64,000 nt of DNA from Culex pipiens pallens (lineage: Eukaryota > Arthropoda > Insecta > Diptera > Culicidae). Position 1 is the first letter of the stretch. Each line of letters starts with the position of its first letter. The stretch covers positions 28,842,240 to 28,906,239 of the forward strand of contig NC_068938.1 in NCBI RefSeq assembly GCF_016801865.2, written 5' to 3'. The notes under the pieces were generated by a model that was given only the letters and a program-made list of their open reading frames with translations, had not been told where the DNA came from and did no database searches. The position numbers and the translations under genes are program-made. Below, in pieces: positions 59,101 to 64,000 of the stretch.

Positions 59101-61857
59101 GTTCCTTTTCCTTCTCCAGCGCTTCATCGTCCATGTCTTGCACGTGCTTTGGTGGCTCGTCATCGTTCTTGTCAAGGTTAGTGCTGAACCGAGCGATTCG
59201 TGCGTTGCGAACTTCGTCTATGTCGATCTGACTGGTAGGCACTCCTTCCACAGTAGGTTCCGGAGAAGCTAGTGGAGCAACCACCGTTGGAACTGTTGTC
59301 ACAACAACAGCGTTTTCCTTCAGTTTCTCGTCGTCAAACTTGTTCGTCGTGTGGTACACGTCAGGAGTGGCGTTGAAATTTCTAAAGCCGTTCGGTTTGT
59401 CCGGTGACATGCGGTTCATCAAACTCTTGACGCCCATTTTCGGCGATGCAAGCATCTTAGCTTGTCCGAACGATTTTTTGGGCGATTCTGGCGTTCCACC
59501 ACTGCCCATGGTTGGGTTCGTCTTGGGCATAAAGTACTTGAGCACGCGTTCCGTTTTCTTGTCCCAATCTTCGGCGGTAGGCTGTTGCGGTGGTGGTTTT
59601 ACCTCAGGGATTGCCTTCTTCAGTGGGTGATTGGGTCGCAGTGGGGGTTCCTCGAGAATGCTTAGCTTTTCGTACGGTTTGATGCGTTCGCACGCTTCAC
59701 AGATGATTCTCCAGTTGGGGTTTTCCAGGGTGCAGTACGGGCATGACCACAGGCCGAGCAGGTTTTTGTCGCTTCCCGTTTTGACGATGCCTTGCGGTGG
59801 AGTGTTCTCCTTGGAGTCCGGTGGCGTAGGTTGCGTGTTTCGTGGCTCGCCAAAGTAGTCCTTCTTTGGGATAAAGGACGGATTCACCGTCACTTTGCTT
59901 ATGTTTGTGGAAGTCGCTTCAAACCTGGATATGAGTTCTTTGGTTGATTTCGGTTTTCCGCTTGCTTGATCGATCGATTCCGGTTCATCTTTGCTGACGA
60001 AGGATCTGCTTCGCTTCACCAGCTGTTCCGGTGCCGAGAAGTAAAGGTCGCTTTCCGCAGCTTGGTGAGTTTGCTTGAGGGCGTTTTCCTTGTTGATGAT
60101 CTCGGCAGCTTCCCGATCGAGTTCGCTGATGCTGGGGATTCCGATGCCGGATTTTCGCTTTTCGTTATCCCTCTCGCGTCGCTTCGTATCGTCGGATTTC
60201 TCGGTGATCTTGGCAAACAGGTTGAATTTGGTTGCGGAGTGGCTTGTGCTGCCCGTGTCTACCAGTGAGTTGCGACAGTATCCAACTTCGGGCAGATCCT
60301 CCTTGTCACGTTGTTTGGCCTTCCGCTTGTCGATTGTTTTCAGAATGATGTCTTTCTTGAACGGAAGGGAGCTTTCCTGTTGCTTTGTTCCGGAAATGGG
60401 ACGCTTGTACCAGGGACGGGGAGAGATCGGCGATGTTGGTATTCCCGGCTTGACGTTGCTGTTGACGGCTTCTGCGTAGAGGTAGTCGTGTATTGGCGAT
60501 CGTGTTCCGTTGGTGTTGATGAAGTTTTCTTCCAGTTTCATCACATCGTTGTTGGTGAGCATAAACGATGGCGAAGGAGCGTTGGTTGGCGTTGGAGGAT
60601 CTGCTTCGGGTGTTTGTACCCGTCTGATGTTATCGATCAGCTGTTGCTTTTGTTCTTCCGTGAGTCCTCCGGGTGTTCGCTCTTCGCTGATTCCTGGCAG
60701 AGGTGTCGTTCGGATTGGCATTATGAATGTGGGGGATTTCGGGCGGGAGGTTCCTTCGATTATGGCTTTGATTTCTTTATCTTCGAGTAGACTAGTGTTG
60801 GACACTGCTTCGTTCAGTGTTGGGGACGTGGGTGATCGTGGCGGTGGTAACGGAGCAGGTCGTTTCTTACGAGAAAGCGTTGATCCCGGCGATAGCGTTC
60901 CGTATGAGCTTTGCGATTGGTTGGAAAGCGTTCCTTGCGAGTTTGCGTTGAGATCTAGAGGAGGTGGCGGAGGTGCCCGACGTTTTCCACGGACGTGGAC
61001 GTAAGCGCCCGCTTTTCTGTCCTTGGAGCTGTCGCTGACCGTGCGACGGTGTCTCTTCACGGTAGAATCAGTGGGATCGTCATTTTTGTTTGCTTCTGCG
61101 GTAACTTTTGAAGTGCTCGGTAGACTGAGGTCGGGGTAAGTTGGCTTTTGGTTGTGTCTCGTAAGTGTTGCGTCCCGTTCGGGAGGTTTCGGTGCGGCTG
61201 ATCGTATGCTTGAGAATAGATTGTACTTTTTGCGCAGAGTTAGGTCATTCTTTTTGTCCTGCTCTCGCGTTTGGTCGAGTTGCCTTACGCGTCGCTTGTA
61301 GCTATCGGTGTACGGACCCGGGTTGATGACACGTTCAGTCTGGGGCAGCCTGCCGATCACTTCGTCGTAGCAATTCGGTGGCACGAACGCGAAACCGGTG
61401 GTGGCCGTACTAAGGATACTATCACAGCTGGAGGCTTTCGATAAGTTATTGCAGTCTATCACTGGGCTCGGACTCGGCGAGGAACTGTGCGTTCCGTTGC
61501 TTTGGCTCACCTCATCGGACGAAGTTTCGCTGGCCACTTGCGGGTTACTGGCGCATGCTACTGCTGCTGGAGTGCTCGGTTCAGCCTGTACGGGTTGTGG
61601 TTGTCGGATATCAACGACCTGGGGCAGCTCGAGGTCTGGATCTCTCTGGTCCTTGCGGAACCAGCGGAAAAACGAGTGAAACCCACCACTTCCGGTCGCA
61701 GACGATCTGGAGTCGGGAACATTTTTGTTCTAAAAGAAGATTTTTTTTAGTTAAATACGAGTCAGTTACATCTTGAACACACTTTGCCTACCGGTACTAT
61801 TTTCTTCTTGTTCTTCCGTTCGTTGCTCAGTGCCTTGTCGCCATCGGATTTGTTCAT
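56136..61857 (-). CDS. RBCK1: Long HOIL-1 (RBCK1)-type RBR ubiquitin ligase
   Basis: Minus-strand exons 61792-61857, 58302-61729, 57812-58242, 56840-57738, 56588-56785, 56380-56523 and 56136-56315 join in frame to 1781 residues. A disordered, Ser/Pro-rich N-terminus has proline motifs near 275-318 and a RanBP2-type finger at 681-704 (WSCPYCTLENPNWR). A coiled coil is near 886-911. Residues 1102-1146 resemble the LUBAC-tethering helix that precedes the UBL in human HOIL-1. Then come a UBL (1166-1245), a second NZF (1329-1352, CPLCTLINPPNRPGC), RING1 (C1553-C1603), IBR (1609-1680) and RING2 with C1731 in WGCDW. It ends KKCHPSCNYCH. The RBR and end match vertebrate RBCK1 (510 aa), which attaches ubiquitin by ester bonds and joins LUBAC; the 1100-residue extension is extra. 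The start follows an in-frame stop and a uORF. Confidence 0.92.
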
Positions 61858-61858
61858 A

Positions 61859-61903
61859 TTACGTACGGGCAATCGCCTGAACACTCTTGGAAATTTGTCG
61901 CAT
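61859..61903 (-). promoter_or_regulatory. Upstream ORF abutting the long RBR start codon
   Basis: A 14-codon frame (MRQISKSVQAIART) ends in TAA one base before the main ATG at 61857. It lies in the same 5' exon (61792-61945), which begins after a TACACAG acceptor, so an upstream non-coding exon must exist. Confidence 0.6.
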
Positions 61904-61945
61904 TATTGTGATCGTTGACGGCGTTGAACTAGTAGTTTGATGAAC

Positions 61946-63265
61946 CTGTGTAGAATAGAGAATTCCGTTAGTCGCTAGTTTTTGAATGAACGTGCGTCCC
62001 TTCACGAGCACGCTAGCAAATGACGCCAGCCGTCCAAAGATTCTGTGCGTGTCACGCAGCTCAAATTTCCCCATGCGTTGGACGACGAACCACGCTTCTA
62101 ATAATATTGCAGTTGCACAGCGTTTTACTGGCTGTAACAACAAGCAAGCACACGACATTTATAAATAACTCTCTCTTCGAAAAGGCAAAAAACTGAACTG
62201 TATATTAAAGACACGGTTCAAGATCTTTGGCGGAGGAGAAAAAAATGTTGCTAAGAAAACGACGGAACAAAAACCAAACAGATTTATATTATTATATTTG
62301 TCCCATTGTACGTCCGGTTTCACTCGGCACAGCTTTGCGCTGGGGAATGTTCAGGATTCTCTCGCATTAAGTGACGCTGTCTCTGTGCATTTTCTGCATA
62401 TTTCCCGATGCAAAAACACAACCAAGCTTCTCCATCTTCTTGGACGTGTGTCAACGACTTTCTTTGCGCCGTTTGCACGTGGAATGCGTTCAAATTCCCG
62501 TGCGCGGAACGGAACTATATTCGCCAACGCAGATGACCCCATTCCAAGTGGCTCGATCTGCTCGCGTGTTTTCAAACTTAAAATAGTTGGACGAATGTAA
62601 ACAAGCAATCGAGCAATAGTTATGACTGAATGGCCTCAATTTCGGCGTAAAATTAAATCGCAAAATCTTCAGAGATTCCAGATTGCTCTGCTGATTTCTA
62701 ATTGTCCAACCGAAGACAATGTGGTTGCACCGAGTTCGTTACACAATCCCAAGAATCACTATAGAGACTTTTAATTGTCGATCCTCCACTGACATCGACA
62801 TGTGTTTCCAACTGATGGGTGGCACGGAACGGAACAATATCATTCAGCTGGATAGATCATCCGTCCAATATCGTGTTTTGTTTAGCTTTGGCCGCCACCG
62901 AGGGTGTACTTAACCACCGTGGTGGAGACTGAAGCTGTACTCAGAACTGCTGGCTGCATCGGAACGCGTGGGTGGCACAATTACAAATCCGGCGACCGGC
63001 GGCCGTGGTACCCCTCCGGCTGCTGTTGAGTGGCAAGCGTGGGTAATTAAATTGTACAATTACCATTAATTGGGTGGAATCACACGAACGTGGTGCATCC
63101 GGATGTGGTCGAGAGTTTTGTTTATCAGGTGCCAATTGGAAATAGATATGATAATTTCAAATGGTTAAATATTTTCAAAAATATATATGAAACTATCTAA
63201 AGTTTTCAAAATTGGTTGAAAGCAAAAAAATCTACCCGATTTTATTAAAAATTCAAAAAAATAAA
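61946..63265. other. Upstream region of the long RBR gene
   Basis: It should contain the first non-coding exon and promoter, but I cannot place them. No other gene is recognised. Confidence 0.4.
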
Positions 63266-63345
63266 TCCAGAGTTTTTTTTTTAAAAAAAAGGACCAATAA
63301 ATTATAGTATTTCATATGTTTGGACCTAATAAAAAAAACTCTAGA
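63266..63345. mobile_element. Foldback MITE, AGGTCCTATAAAC family, copy 7 (short form)
   Basis: CCAGAGTTTTTTTTTT to AAAAAAACTCTAGA, with GGACCAATAAATTATAG and TTTGGACCTAAT inside. Confidence 0.75.
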
Positions 63346-63651
63346 AATGTTAACGCTTTCCAGGCCAACCCCATCAGCCGAAGGTCGCACCAATTCCAAT
63401 TTGTTCGATACTTTTTGGGATGGTTTTTTTTTATCGGTAAAAACAATTTACCTAAAACAAAACCAATAAAAAATTAAATAGTTCATATTTGGAGTGAATC
63501 TTTAGCCTATAGTGAGGAAGTTAAAACCGACGACGCAAAACGGTTTCGTTTGGATTCTGGAACTTGTGTCGTGTTTAATGTTTTTGATATTTTTTTATTA
63601 ATTGAAATAAAGTTATATTATTTTAAAATATCAATTTCTATTGAAACTAAC

Positions 63652-63803
63652 TACACTCAACCACTTTTTTAGTTTTTACCCCGTTGGTTGGTCAAAGTCA
63701 AACTAAAAAGTGACGAACTGTCATTTTTTACACGGCGCTCACGCACACTATCAAAACACACATTTGGTAGAGTGTGTAAATTCTGTGTAAAAGGGGTGTC
63801 AAA
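63652..63803. mobile_element. Truncated TACACTCAA MITE, reversed
   Basis: The reverse complement matches about 1300-1485, including GGGGTGTCAAA and CACGGCGCTCACGCA. The distal end is missing. Confidence 0.7.
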
Positions 63804-64000
63804 AAAAATCAATGTACGTTTTAACAAACATTTTTTTTTCAATAGTCCTTTAAAAATGGTTTGAGTCGCTGTAAATTGAAAGTCTTTACGTCAAATTGAC
63901 CGATGGTAAGGTAACTTCGAATGCTTCATTTCAAAAAATCACAATCAAGTGTTTGTTTAACTAAGTTCATTAACTTTTAATAAAATGTATATAAATTTGG

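Noticed and set aside
60510..61004. Plus-strand open frames opposite the long RBR exon
   Set aside because: Antisense shadows of the 3.4-kb coding exon without domain features.
56136..61857. Identification as the HOIP/LUBEL orthologue
   Set aside because: The UBL before the NZF and the C-terminal HPSC..CH tail are HOIL-1 features. No UBA or linear-chain-determining extension follows RING2.

Overview
The window looks like nuclear DNA from a culicine mosquito, most likely Culex or a close relative. That is an inference from three things: six intron-containing genes whose products match conserved animal proteins, short 60-70 bp introns beside introns of 3-11 kb, and AT-rich spacers packed with small inverted-repeat elements. 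No bacterial, viral or CRISPR feature is seen.

Layout. 1-13 kb has no gene I can name. It holds AT-rich tandem arrays with 8-bp units, inverted-repeat elements and retroelement-like tails. 13.2-14.6 kb (-) encodes proteasome lid subunit Rpn3 in one exon. 15-17.3 kb is repeats, ending in a 290-bp near-perfect hairpin. 17.7-18.4 kb (+) is TMCO1, three exons. It converges on FOXRED1 (-), whose last exon is at 18.8-18.9 kb and first exon at 25.3-26.6 kb, with a 6.3-kb repeat-filled intron between. 26.7-30.5 kb holds two blocks of an 8-bp array. 30.8-44.7 kb (+) is Acinus, five coding exons with an 11.3-kb intron that holds about 2.5 kb of 8-bp arrays.

46.2-61.9 kb (-) carries the most interesting content: two neighbouring genes for RING-IBR-RING ubiquitin ligases of the HOIL-1 (RBCK1) type. 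The upstream long gene (1781 aa) has a very long disordered N-terminus with its own RanBP2-type zinc finger, then an LTM-like helix, a UBL, a second NZF and a complete RBR. The downstream short gene (470 aa) has lost the UBL and NZF, has a 32-residue repeat, and has two complete RING1 domains in tandem before its IBR and RING2. Both keep the predicted catalytic cysteine and the C-terminal histidine. A shared phase-0 intron position between IBR and RING2 supports descent by duplication.

The other genes are housekeeping functions: protein turnover (Rpn3), ER membrane calcium/translocon (TMCO1), mitochondrial complex I assembly (FOXRED1) and splicing-linked RNA processing (Acinus). They do not form one pathway. 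Exon boundaries were assigned by reading splice sites, reading-frame continuity and remembered family sequences; no search was run.
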